Positions 43,621-55,100 of a stretch of 64,000 bases of DNA are shown here, piece after piece. The notes under the pieces were generated by a model, which saw nothing but the letters and a program-made list of their open reading frames with translations, made no database searches and was not told where the DNA came from. The stretch comes from Lodderomyces elongisporus (Eukaryota > Ascomycota > Pichiomycetes > Serinales > Debaryomycetaceae). The position numbers and the translations under genes are program-made. The stretch is taken from contig NC_083675.1 in the NCBI RefSeq assembly GCF_030384665.1, forward strand, positions 1,422,001 through 1,486,000, given 5' to 3'. Positions within the stretch are counted from its first letter, which is position 1, and the number at the start of each line of letters is the position of its first letter.

Positions 43621-45468
43621 TTAATCTGCTCCATGCTTTTCTTTGCTAAGTTTTCTTATTCGCTTAGCCCACATCTTGTGTTCGGAATCGTACTTACCTT
43701 CTGCTACACCATTAAGGAACCCACCCAGATTCTCAAGTAATTGCCATGGTGACCTCCGATCTCCGTCATTCTTGATCAAACACAAATCAATAAACTTTGT
43801 CAACTGTACATCATAAGGTACTTTTGTCACTGAGTTGATCTTATTTCGCAATGAAGGAGCTGGTTCATTTACAATCCTTTGTAAAAGGTCCAATATACCT
43901 TCTGGGCCCTTAAAAGTATTTTTTGCAGTCTTTTGGCGCAAACTATCTTGACATTTGGCAAACCCACCCTCCTTTTCTTTACCATACTTTTCTTCACTGT
44001 TGTTTTTGTGGTTGTTTGTAAAATCTTCTTCTTCTTCCTCATCATCATCATCATCATCATCATCTTGCCATACAGGACTACCGCTGGCCAATTCAATCAA
44101 CATCAACCCCATGGACCATACATCAGATTTTACACCATAATTCAAACCTTGAATACGCTCGGGCGACATATACATCGATGTACCTACAAATGTATCTGCC
44201 ATAGCCAACGAGTTTGTCAATTCTCTTGAAACACCAAAGTCGCAAAGTTTAAACTCACCTTTGTGCGTCATCAACACATTGTTTGGCTTGATATCGCGAT
44301 GGATGATCTTGTGCTTGGTGTACAAATACGATAATCCGGATAGTATGGCATAAGAGAGTTTTTTGAGCACAAAAAGCGGAAACTGCTTGTAGTCGCAAAG
44401 TTGTACAATCTTGTCTAGTGATCCACAGTTGCAGTACTCCATACAGATAACAATGGTATTGTTATTATTGAGGAATGCGCCGTAAAACTCTATGATGTAC
44501 GGAGATGAACATTCATGCAAGATACGCAACTCTCTAATGATTTGTGTTTGGATAACGGATTTTGAGTCAACGTGGATGATTTTCTTTGCCATTGTCTTTT
44601 GAGATGGGATGTGAAGTACTTTGGAAACGGAGCCGGAGTTGCCCAGCCCCAATTGCTTCAAAGTAAGCAAGTCCTGATTACGTAAATCGAGACCCGTGGT
44701 TGTAGCAATAGGTGACGATTGGTTTTCAATAATTGTTTCAACCACTTGCGGTTTATATTCCAGTGGCGAAGTAGTACTTGATTTTGTTGGAGAGATGGAT
44801 GATATGATTGTTTGTCGTTTCCGCCCCAGAGCCGTAGGTGCATTGCCCAGCGGATTTTGCCGGCTCTGTAAGTCTAAATTTGATATCTGGTTTATCATTT
44901 CATCGGTTGAAGAGTGCTGCTCAGGGTCAACACCTCGATTACTGCGGTTGATATTAAGAATTGTTGATGTTGTTGAAGATGCTGGTATTGTCGAAGTGCC
45001 CATTGGTCTTGATCTTGATGTTGATAATGTTGGTTGGTTTAAGCTAGGCCGATTCACCACTTGACTGACAATCTCCCCACTGGCAGGCGTTGTTCTAAGT
45101 CCTAAACATCCCGATTGTGCGGTTATTTTATTATCAATCTCTGCTGGCGCATTGGTTTCTAAGGAAGGGTGGTTGGGCAAGTTCAAAATTGGAGCCGGTC
45201 GTTGTCGAGTCAGTCGCAACGATCTTGGTGCTCTTATTCTATCTATTGGATCATCCTCCATGCGGGGTTCATAAGTGTTTGATGACTGCGATGACACAGG
45301 TGAGTTGAGTGATAGCTGTTTAAAGTTTTTCCTTTTCAATGTCTTTGCTTCAAGTAATTCTGGATCTGATGGATCTTGCTGAGGTGAATTGGATGTCATG
45401 TTGGAATCCCTAATATTTAATTTCTCGAGTGGAACTTCTGGTAGAGCCCTTCCTTGTGCATGGCTCAT
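43621..45468 (-). CDS. STE7: MAP kinase kinase of the mating/filamentation pathway (Ste7/Hst7)
   Basis: The kinase activates the Fus3/Kss1-type MAPK (Cek1/Cek2 in Candida). The 615-residue protein has a disordered Ser/Pro-rich N-terminus of about 265 residues. Early basic segments such as KRKNFKQLSL could be MAPK docking sites. The kinase domain has the Gly-loop GLGNSGSV, catalytic HRDIKPNNV and DFG. The activation segment is NSLAMADTFVGTSMYMSPERI. Candidate phosphosites are Ser420 and Thr426, six residues apart; the usual MAPKK spacing is four. Between PVW and the GPEGILDLLQRIV segment, near 465-515, lies an insertion of about 50 residues starting with eight Asp and five Glu. It matches Ste7 better than Pbs2 or Mkk1. 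Confidence 0.92.
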   Translation of the reverse strand: MSHAQGRALPEVPLEKLNIRDSNMTSNSPQQDPSDPELLEAKTLKRKNFKQLSLNSPVSSQSSNTYEPRMEDDPIDRIRAPRSLRLTRQRPAPILNLPNHPSLETNAPAEIDNKITAQSGCLGLRTTPASGEIVSQVVNRPSLNQPTLSTSRSRPMGTSTIPASSTTSTILNINRSNRGVDPEQHSSTDEMINQISNLDLQSRQNPLGNAPTALGRKRQTIISSISPTKSSTTSPLEYKPQVVETIIENQSSPIATTTGLDLRNQDLLTLKQLGLGNSGSVSKVLHIPSQKTMAKKIIHVDSKSVIQTQIIRELRILHECSSPYIIEFYGAFLNNNNTIVICMEYCNCGSLDKIVQLCDYKQFPLFVLKKLSYAILSGLSYLYTKHKIIHRDIKPNNVLMTHKGEFKLCDFGVSRELTNSLAMADTFVGTSMYMSPERIQGLNYGVKSDVWSMGLMLIELASGSPVWQDDDDDDDDEEEEEDFTNNHKNNSEEKYGKEKEGGFAKCQDSLRQKTAKNTFKGPEGILDLLQRIVNEPAPSLRNKINSVTKVPYDVQLTKFIDLCLIKNDGDRRSPWQLLENLGGFLNGVAEGKYDSEHKMWAKRIRKLSKEKHGAD

Positions 45469-47068
45469 TCCTCAAGTATTCTTCACAATGGTGTTTAATG
45501 TTCCTTACAGTTGTTTTATTGATTTGATCCGCAAAAAGATAAAGCACATTTTGTTCTCGTCAAAAAGGTTTGAACAATGTCACTCATTCAAAAAAAAAAT
45601 AATAATTTTATAATTAAAAATAAAGTAAAGAGAAGAAAAGAAATAAAAAAAATGGAATATATATATATCTACACACACATATATATATATACAAAATGAA
45701 AATGAAAAAAAATTATCAAGATAAGAAAAAGATACAAATGTTACCAATGTCTATTAGGATATCTTGTCTCTTTTTCCTTTTCAATATTTTTTTTTTGTTT
45801 CTAGTCATTTTCATGTTGGTTTCGTCTTTTTATTCGTTTATGAATGTGTTTCCCTAACCTTTGCTGCGCTGTTCTATATATATATATATATATATATATA
45901 CATTTTTTCTGGTAATGTCGATTTATACGCCTCCTCCGACACTTTATAGTTGTAAACATTGAAAGTACCAAAACTTCTGCATTGATCTCTCGCTGTTTAG
46001 TTTCAGGTAGTAGATGATCTCAAAGATTTTATGTTTAAAGTCCGTTTGGCTACTTCTGGTTGATATATATATATATATATATATGTGTGTGTATGTGAGT
46101 GAGAGAAGTGTGGGTGAGTATGAGTTTAAGAAAGAAGGGGACGCAGGTAGGTTGTCTCAACCGAGAGGGCGATTTCTTCTTCTCGGTTGCAGGTAAAACA
46201 ATCATTGGTCTAAAAGTTTATAGAGTCTTGTGATGATGTCTGTCTATTCACACTGACTATTGACATGGTCATTGTGAGTCAAAATAATCTCCTTCTTTTT
46301 TTCAACCTAAAATTATCTTGGTCTTGTTGCTTGTCTGCATCTCTAACTTGAGTTCTTATCTGTGAGGAAATTGTGGCACCATTGAATCCAACACTAGAAG
46401 TTGGTTAATCAATTCTGAAAATGTAAAGATGTAGGAAAACACTTGAAAGAAAAAAAAAAAACAAAAGTAGTTTAAACAATAGAAAGCAAAAAAACAAAAA
46501 AAAAAGAAGAAGAACTAATTAAATACAAAGAAAAGCAAGAGAAAAAGAGTGTAGATGTTATATACTAAGTAGATGAGAAGTGGTAATAAGCATTTACAAT
46601 CTCTTTCAAACTCATCGTATGTTGTGTCAATAAGGTTTTACTTGATTTCCATCATTGCATAGAACGCAATTGAATTGCAAATGTCATTACCATTTCTTTC
46701 CTCCCATTGCTTCTGCTTCTAAAACAAGAGAGACTCTACTTGACTTCAAACAAATCTATTGTTGATGCTTGAAGCTAATGTAGACAGTACGCGTGTATCG
46801 GTAAACACTGGTTTCCTTAATTGACATTACCACTTTTGATTTTAAAATCAAATCAAGAAGAAATAAACTAAAAAAAAAAAAAAATCAAAAAATGATGGGC
46901 ATGAAAAGTCATTTATGTTTATCTTTTTAAATCCTAAACGCCGGAAAAGCAGTCCCACAGTTGTCCTACACACATGTCCTATCAATCATATCAGCACAAT
47001 CACTAACAATCATCAACACGAGCACCACCTTCTCGTATTGTTTTTTATATAATTTTCATTTCATTTCA

Positions 47069-47084
47069 TTTTGTTTTGTTTTGT

Positions 47085-47112
<28 letters not shown>
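47069..47112. repeat. (TTTTG)n pentanucleotide microsatellite
   Basis: About nine near-perfect copies of TTTTG, preceded by ATTTC repeats. Confidence 0.9.
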
Positions 47113-47115
<3 letters not shown>

Positions 47116-47239
47116 ATATCTTGTCATGTCATGTCTAATTTCCATTTCCTTCTTCTCCTTTTAGTCATTCCCCTCTTTTATGCCCCACTCCAAATAGACA
47201 GATTATAAAGCCGAAGTCAAAGTCAACGTTAAAAAATGA

Positions 47240-47281
47240 AGCCAATAGAGCCAATAGAGCCAATAGAGCCAAAAGAACCAA
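47240..47281. repeat. Short tandem array of a 9-bp AGCCAATAG unit
   Basis: Three to four direct copies with an imperfect last copy (AGCCAAAAG). Each unit contains a CCAAT box core. It lies about 1.8 kb upstream of STE7 and 1.25 kb past the WOR3-like stop. Confidence 0.8.
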
Positions 47282-48212
47282 AGTTAAAAACAAAAAAAAG
47301 TAAAAATAAAAATAAAGAGGACAATTAGCGTTATCTCCTAGATCTTAGGGATAACTAATTCTTTTAAAACCTTGAAACTTTACTCAAATCTGTGTACCTT
47401 GATTTTCAATCGGGATAAAGTTGAAAAAAGAAAAAGAAAACAAAAGAGTAAGAGATGCATATATCTAGGAAGGGGATATACAGAACAGAAAGAGCTAAGG
47501 GTTTAAAAAAAATGAAGGATAAAGACAAAGGAAATGGACAATTGAATGCTTCACATGCTTTCTTTATCTTTCTCTTTCTTTTTAAGTTCTCCTTAACCTG
47601 CATTAACTCCGTGTAGACAGTTGGGTGCAATTTTTCGAATTGTTTTTTTTTCCTTCTTTTTTTTCCGAGTAATTCACTTGAACAAAAAACAAGTGAAGCA
47701 AAGAAGCAAAATAATTCAACATCTTTGGCTCTTGTTTCTTGTTTCTTGTTTCCTCTTTTTTTTTTTTATTCACTTTTCTTTTTTGGGTTTTGATTGTTTG
47801 TTGATTGTAGGCACTAGCTATTATTCTTAGTCTCTCCATTACTTCCCTACTTTTTTTACTTTCTCTGTTAAAGCCGTTAATATCCAACTGTTCAATAGTT
47901 TCGACAGACTAGGACTCTTTAAAGGTGAGTCTCTATATACAAACTTGGTATAATATTCATTTTTTGCGATCTTGCATAGAACTTGTTTGTCAAAAAAGAC
48001 CTAGAGAAAAGTAGTAGCCAGTACCATACTATCATAATACAAAGGTCTAGAGTCTGGTAAAGGTAAAGCTCATTTCAATAGCTGGGATTATACCATTGTC
48101 TCAGTAAACATTTACCTTCTATAACCAGCCCAAACCAGTTAAATATAATACCGAGTAATGAGAAAACAAGTACTGGTCATAAAGTTCAGTCTATAAACTA
48201 ATTTTAATATTA

Positions 48213-48236
48213 TTTTTTTTTTTTAAAAAAAAAAAG
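48213..48236. terminator. Oligo-T/oligo-A palindrome downstream of the WOR3-like gene
   Basis: A run of T is followed directly by a run of A, making a perfect inverted repeat about 285 bp past the minus-strand stop codon. It could act in 3'-end formation or exclude nucleosomes. Function is inference. Confidence 0.35.
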
Positions 48237-48521
48237 AAGAAGAAAAATCAATACTCACATGTAATAACAAAACTCTATTTAAATCGTACAAGAAATGAAC
48301 ATCGGAAGGGGGAAGAAGAAGAATGGTTTCGCCTCTACCCTGGTTTTTAACTTTGTCTTCAACCTTGTCTTTAACCTTGTTTCTAAAACTTAGTCTCTAA
48401 CTTTGTTTCTCTTTTTATATAGATCTTTAACTTTAACTTCATTTTCAACAAAACAAAAAAACTATTGGAGATGCAATCAATGCTGAGCTCAATGTTAAAA
48501 TTACTTTCCACATTTTTTGTA

Positions 48522-48858
48522 TCAATGATGATGATCAGTAGCCTGCTGATCATTTTGAATAGGCAGTTGCTGACTCTGAGAAGTATACCCACGCACTTGC
48601 TGTTGTTGCTGCTGTTGTTGTTGTTGTTGTTGTTGCTGTTGTTGCTGATGTGGCTGTTGCAAAAGTCCCTGGTTCACTACTCCCGTATAGTTCAGCACAG
48701 GAACAGAAGCTGTGCCATTGGTAGCAGCAGCACCGCTACTGTGATATATCAGCATATGCTGCTGTAGTGGTTGCGATGTGTACTGCGGATACGGCAAGTA
48801 CGGTTGCGCATAATAACCTTGTCCTTGCTGAAGTGATTGAGGCTGCTGCTGCTGTGGT

Positions 48859-48891
<33 letters not shown>

Positions 48892-50403
48892 AGTGGATGC
48901 ACTCCAAGGGGGTACAAGTGTTCTCTTGCTGCCACTCCGCCACCACCAACAACACTGTTCTGCAAGTTTACAACAGGCTGGTGCTGTTGAGTATAAACTT
49001 GGCCATAAGCTGAAATGCTGGCTGTTGCAGCTCCATTCCCTGCTGTTAAGCTGTCATTGTATGGTGACGGATGGGACAAAGACCTCTTCTTCTTACTGCG
49101 GCAGTTTATACACACTTTATGTCTACCATACTCGCTAGGGTCCAATGCCTTTGCGAACCGATTGCAATTTCCCATCTTCTCTAAATTGGACCGCCTAATC
49201 TTGTCATTTTCGCGACACCTTTGACACACTTTGTAATTGCTGTTGCCATTGCTTGAATTCAATATCTTCTTATCAGCAAGTTGGCCATCGGTCTCTCCTT
49301 CTGCGGTTCGCATACTGTTTGTAGTACCGTGTTCTGGTGGTAAAGTAGGAGTAATCAAATTTCCATCCTCGTCTTTAACCAATATCAGCAGGTCGAGCGG
49401 ACCCGAACAGTGCACACATTTCCCTTGCGCTGCTCTATTGGCCTTTCTCGTCCGTAAGTTTTGTCTGCACGAAGGACATAAGACAAACTTGCGCTCTTCA
49501 AATGGTATATCCAGTCCACATCTTCTACACACACCTTGCTTGTCCTTGGTCTTTTTCTGCCATCTTCTCGATCTTTGTCTCTGTAAATCACGACAATGAT
49601 GGCATAATTTAAAAATTTTTGGCTCAGCCAATGGTTTAGGTTTGCCTTGTGAGTCATTCGCTTTGGGGACAATTATTGGTTGGTCGAAATCCTTTTTGCA
49701 TCTAGTACATGTCGAGCGAACCATATTTTGGTGTTCGGAATGTGGATCAAAATTGCTTAGCGAGCGACCAGAACTGGGTACAGCTTGAGCACGTGTTGAT
49801 GAATAATCGTGCAACACAGAATCATGGTGAGCTTGGGTATGGTCATTGTGACTGTGTTCGTGGCCAGCATGTCCTTGGCAATGGTTCAATTCTTCGCTTT
49901 TGATATAGTTTTGCTGTTGAATGTGCAAAGGGGGAATCGGTGCAACTATACTTCTCTCATTGTGGTAGCTTAATGGATTATGTTGTTGTTCGTCAAACCT
50001 CTCGTCATGGGATCTGCGATCCGTGTAGTGCAGAGCAGAATGAGATAAATCCGATGTTGTGTGAAGAGGCTGATGAGGACGCACCAGCTGTTGTGACTGT
50101 TGTGACTGATGAGACAGTGACTGTAACAGTGGTTGTAACAGTGGTTGTGCTGAACCAGGGAATGGGCTTTGTGCAGGTATTTGTTGGTATGTGTTTGGTA
50201 TATAATTTGCATTTTGCAATGGCAAGTGGCCTGGTGCTGGTGGCAAGTATGTTGAAGGTTGTCTTGATTGATCATAAGAATGGTAACTTAGTGAAGATTG
50301 TCTTAAATTTTGGTTGTATGGAGTATCCAATGGGTTTTGGTATTGTCTGTAACCTTCACCATAGTATGACTGCAGGGCTCTTTGCGACTGCTGTTGCGGC
50401 TGT

Positions 50404-50438
<35 letters not shown>

Positions 50439-50666
50439 TTGTTGGTGTTGTTGTGTATCCGTATGATACAATGAATGTATTGGTTGTTGGCTTAATTCCG
50501 AGCCTTGAGTAGCTGCTCCTGTATATCCAGATTGTGGCATTGTACCTGACAGTGGTTGTGATTGAGAATATTTGTGTTGATGCTGTAACTGCAGTTGTGA
50601 TTCGAAACTACTAGTGCCACTATTTTTATTATGACTATTAACTCCTTCCTGGCCCGAGTGGTCCAT
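48522..50666 (-). CDS. WOR3: WOR3-family zinc-knuckle transcription factor
   Basis: The 714-residue protein has Q/S/Y-rich N- and C-terminal regions with three long polyglutamine tracts. The central DNA-binding region (320-522) is built from Cys-x2-Cys pairs at 320/323, 355/358, 380/383, 397/400, 417/420, 481/484, 501/(Phe504) and 519/522. Pairs alternate so that four units each end in CR or C followed by basic residues. This fits the Wor3 family of sequence-specific DNA-binding proteins, known in C. albicans as a regulator of white-opaque switching. As I recall, WOR3 and HST7 are orf19.467 and orf19.469, so the adjacent STE7/HST7 homologue gives synteny support. The frame opens upstream at 50705, but the first ATG is 50666. 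Large flanking deserts suggest complex control. Confidence 0.8.
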
Positions 50667-51370
50667 AAAAAAAATAAACGATTTTTGCTTGTGTTGGAAT
50701 AACAATTTGTAGGAACAACAACTTGGCTTGATCGAAGTTTGTTGGACTTTGTTATATATATATATATGGTTGTATACTTCTAAAGTGTACTTCCTAATAA
50801 ACCCTTGCTCCTGCTGACAATGTTTAGGTTATAATTTTCTGTAGCTTGTTTAGCCTGGTTTGGTTCAAGTGTTATGAGATGTGTTGATTGGACCCGTTAT
50901 CGTAACTTTCCTTGAAATCGACCACTACTGTTGAAAAGCTGATATACTATAAGCCTCAATTCTTTCGTGATGATTATTATTATACCTTTCAGATATAGGT
51001 TTTTTGTAGAATATTATCCACGATTACTTAGTAAAAGATTGATATTGAACAGTATTTCTTTCTTTTTTTGGTCCCCCAATCACAAACAGTTTTGAATAAA
51101 AACGTGGAAAGATAGTGGGGACTGAGTGAGATATATATGCAAATCAATATACACATAAACATAATTTGCATGCTGACTGAGAATGGGATACTGAGTATAC
51201 TGTTCTGCTACATGCTATTTGTTTTCTGTCTTTCACTTCGTTTGAAATTTTTAATCTACTCTACATCTCAATGGAACTCTACGGGAATGGAATCAACACA
51301 AAGTCGCTTCTGTGGTCTCATTGCATTGCAGCAGCAGCAGCAGCAGCAGAAGCAGAAGCACAAAAAAATA

Positions 51371-51402
<32 letters not shown>

Positions 51403-52078
51403 TTAAAAAATAAAAATTAAAAATAAAATAAAAAAAAATAAAAATTTAAAACGGAATTAAAACGAGTTTCACCAAAAGTAAGAAGAGGTATGCAAATACT
51501 TGTGTAAGAGGAATTTAGAATTCATTCTTGAAGAAAAAAAATTACTTTTTACCACAAAGGGTTTTAAACACCAGAGTGGTTCACAACCATGCCACATACG
51601 GACCGATACTTCATTACCATAATATTTATAAAAGTTAACAGTTAACAGTGAACAGTGAAGAGAAAGTACGATTACGAAGGAAATGAGGAGGGGAAAAAAA
51701 GGAAAGAGGCAAGAGGCAAGGTCGGCATACCACGAAAGAATGCACAGTGAAAAGAGGGCACGAAAGTTAAAAACTGAATATTGCTGCACCAAATGGTAAG
51801 AACGAAAGAACCTAAACAGTATATATGAGAGTAAAAGAAAGAGTGTATATAGTTTCATGCGTTTGTATAGAGTGGGGTCATGGGTGGTGATAGGTTAAGT
51901 GGTAAGTGGAGCTAATTTTTATAAAAAGTAAATAGCAGTCGTTTTTTTCAACATTTTTTTTTTTTTTGCTATGTTTTTTTTTTTGTTCGTGATATTTTGC
52001 ATGACAAGAAACAGTCTTGACTTATCGGATAAATGTATACCAGAGGCATGGAACAAAAAAAGATATTAGACTATACTG

Positions 52079-52117
52079 GTCTAGTCTAGTCTAGTCTAGT
52101 CTACTCTAGTCTAGTCT
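52079..52117. repeat. (CTAGT)n pentanucleotide microsatellite
   Basis: About eight copies of CTAGT with one CTACT variant, inside the desert upstream of the WOR3-like gene. Confidence 0.9.
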
Positions 52118-55100
52118 GCATTATTTAGTGTCAATGTTTCTGGCAGATGAAATTCCAGAGCCTAAAAATGTAAATGGAGTATAGGACCAAAAAATAAAAA
52201 AAGACAAATAAAATATCAGGCAGAGTCAAAAAACAAACACTAGATAGAGTAAAGCCAAAACCTCTAGTGGATTGATATTAATGCAATCTTCTTTCCGGTA
52301 GTTAAATTTTTAAAGTTGAGTATCACAAAAAAAATTTTCATAGAAGGGTTCATTTTATCTGATTTGATTTTTTATTTTTGTCTTGTTGCAATACCTAAAG
52401 TTTGATATCCTGTTTACTTGCACAAGACCCACGCAAAAAGAGAAATATAGAAGGAATATCTATACAAAGACTCAGCGAAAGTGTAGTTGTATTGTCACAT
52501 TCTCAAACTCCATTCTCTTGTTGGTTAGTACTTAAAAAAAGTAGATGGAGGGTGGGAAAATTAAGCAAGGGCTACTTTGTAAGACGCAATGGTTTAAACC
52601 CCAATAATGAAAAAGAAAAAGAAAAAAAAGACAAATTTCACTCATCAACACTCTTGTTCCACGTTCGTGATGGCTAGCCCCACTCTTGCATCTTTAATAG
52701 GAAAATATGAGATTTGTATAACCTTGGCAGAAGATTGTCAATGGGAAAAGAGGAACAAATCCAAAAGGAACAAAAATATAGAAGCATTATATAGTTTATA
52801 GTTCTTTTTAAAGGTTAGGGCTCATACTTGGAACAAACCTCTCTTGTGGTTCACAAGCTTGAAATATATACTACAAAAGGAAAAACTAACAAGACAACAG
52901 AGACAGAGAGCTAATCCGGATTGGGGCACTGTCTTGGTATTACTTTTCATTTAGTTGCAGTTGCAACAACAGCTCGGCAAAACTCTTGAAGATACACAAT
53001 ACATGTATACATAAATATATACATATATATATATAGACATTTCTTGTAGATTGGCTGAATTTACAAACCACCTTATTTTGTTCGCTTTTGTTTGCATTTT
53101 TTTTTTTATTTCAGTTTTTGCCCATGCAACGTAATTTACTTGCAAGACATGTGTTTACAAGTTCTAGAATAGCACACTCATCCTCTGTCGTCTAGGGAAA
53201 TAACAACAACAACAAGAAGAACAACTTTCAACAAAAAAAACACAACTGCTCTTCCTCTTTGCTTCTTGCTCTTTATATAAATTATGCAAACACATCTCCT
53301 CATTCCTACCGAGTTCCACACTTTCTTTATCTATCGAAAATCCTTAGTTGACTCTGCTGCATTTCACTGTGAAGACACATGTTTGTGGAAAGGTACTTGT
53401 CATAAACTCCTCCTTCCAATTTTTACACTCTTGCACTTTCGCCGACTTGCATCTACTACAAGTTTCATTCAGCTGATACAAAATAGTTCATACTCTGGGC
53501 TCGTGACCTACGAGAATAACATGGGAATTACACTGCTTTCATTTTTTGTTTTTTTTTTTTTATTTTCTTGCAAAAAAGCATTTAACATCCTTCACATCAA
53601 GGCTTGGATACAATTAAGCATGTATATAAATAAATATTGATATATGTGTGTGTGAGTCTATGTGTTTTATCAGCCTTTGCCAACTTTGTACTCTCTAATT
53701 CTTCTTTGATATACTTCGCTTATTCTTACTTTCTTAGGGATCAATCCAAGTGAAACCAAAGCACCAAGATTTAAAAATAACCAAGAATGTCGCTTGTAAA
53801 AAGAATATATGAGAAATAAGAAAAAATATGAAAATTGTAATTTACAGCTTATTAAAAAAATCATCATATAGCCGATGCTTCCATGTTTGTAAATAATCAC
53901 CGATGAATTTTGATGATAGTTTCGATTTATTCGCGCAACCTACTATTGCCATTACCATTGCCATTACACTTCTTCCTCTTCTTCCTTTTGCTCCTCACCC
54001 CCACTTTGTAAAAGTAAAACAGCAAGTTTCACTCGGCTCTTAGCATCGACTATATTTTATAGAGAAAAAAAATGAAAAAAGAACAGGATATGGAAACATG
54101 TCTAGTCGCCTTTCTTTTTTGCATACTTTAATGGTTTCGTTTTGTCTTTGCGGGAGAGAGGGAAAGGAGCAGCACAGCCCACGAACAAAAACTTTCTCAT
54201 CATGTTGTGATATTTCACCATCAACAGTAGGTACAAGACGACAACCCAAGTTTAGAAACATTGCTGGGTTTGTAACAATTTAATATTGCACCTTTCCCTC
54301 TTACCTTCTTGCCTTCTTACCTTCTTTTTTGCCTCTTCCTCCTCTTCTTCTTCTTCCTTGTGCCTCTGCTCCACCTTCCCCTTCCCCGATAACCCCATTT
54401 AGAAGAAGTAGGTTCCTTGTTCTATTTTCTCATAACTAATTGAGATCAAGTATTCACTATTGACGGTCCGATATCGACATTTGTAATTGTAGGTAGTAAT
54501 GGGCCTATTGTCGGCCCATAACTCACACCAGTGTTTCCCTTTTTTTTTTCTTCTTTTTTTTTGGTTCTTTCCACACCTTCACCCACTCTATTATTTTTGT
54601 ACTTTTAACCTTTTTTTTCTAAATAGCGAAAACATGATTTTGTACCTGTGAAGAGGCAAAAAGGAAGATAAGAAAAGCTGTAGACACGGTAAAAAAGAAC
54701 CCAAATAAAAAGAAAATAGTGGGTTGGATGTACATTTGGCAAAAAATCAAATAACCATGGATACTACAACAATGTAGGAGCTGGTGCAGTATGCACATTG
54801 TTTTTTGTTTTTTGTTTTTTTTCTCTGATTTTGTCTTATTGGCTATGGCTATGTCTCTATCTTTAGCTCTAACATTAAGGTTTTTTTGTTTTTCAATAGA
54901 TGATAATATTGAGCCTACAACGGCACTCTCTCTCTCTCTCTCTTCTTTTCCTTTGTTTAAAGTTGAAACTTATAACCTAGTTAGACTTGACCAGCTTAGT
55001 AAAAAAACATTGTTTCCATTTGTAATCTTACTAATGACTAATTTAACTAACGCCTCACAGAACAAAGTAGTAGTGGTTATTTGTTTGTGTAAACCAAAAG

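Larger units (their letters stand above)
45469..48521. other. 3.05-kb gene-poor region between STE7 and the WOR3-like gene
   Basis: This is the upstream region of STE7 and the downstream region of the WOR3-like gene. It contains (TA)n runs near 45660-45690, 45876-45900 and 46063-46084, A/T homopolymers, a TTTTG pentamer array and an AGCCAATAG nonamer array. A T12/A11 palindrome lies at 48213-48236. All open frames are short and of low complexity. A lone snoRNA-like box C (GTGATGA at 46230) has no usable partner boxes. I see no gene. Confidence 0.65.

Noticed and set aside
46230..46416. Possible C/D snoRNA (GTGATGA box C with downstream CTGA boxes)
   Set aside because: The first CTGA is only about 20 bases away and the next about 180; no terminal stem or second box pair found.
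51469..51858. 129-codon ATG frame, minus strand, hydrophobic
   Set aside because: Composition follows the AT-rich DNA, with no recognisable family; kept only as a remote orphan-gene possibility.
53284..53640. 118-codon ATG frame with scattered cysteines
   Set aside because: No motif recognised; poly-Phe from a T-run; likely chance.
52310..54964. Wor1-type sites as evidence of a white-opaque circuit
   Set aside because: Two 8-base matches over 9 kb of AT-rich DNA may be chance; mentioned only as weak support.
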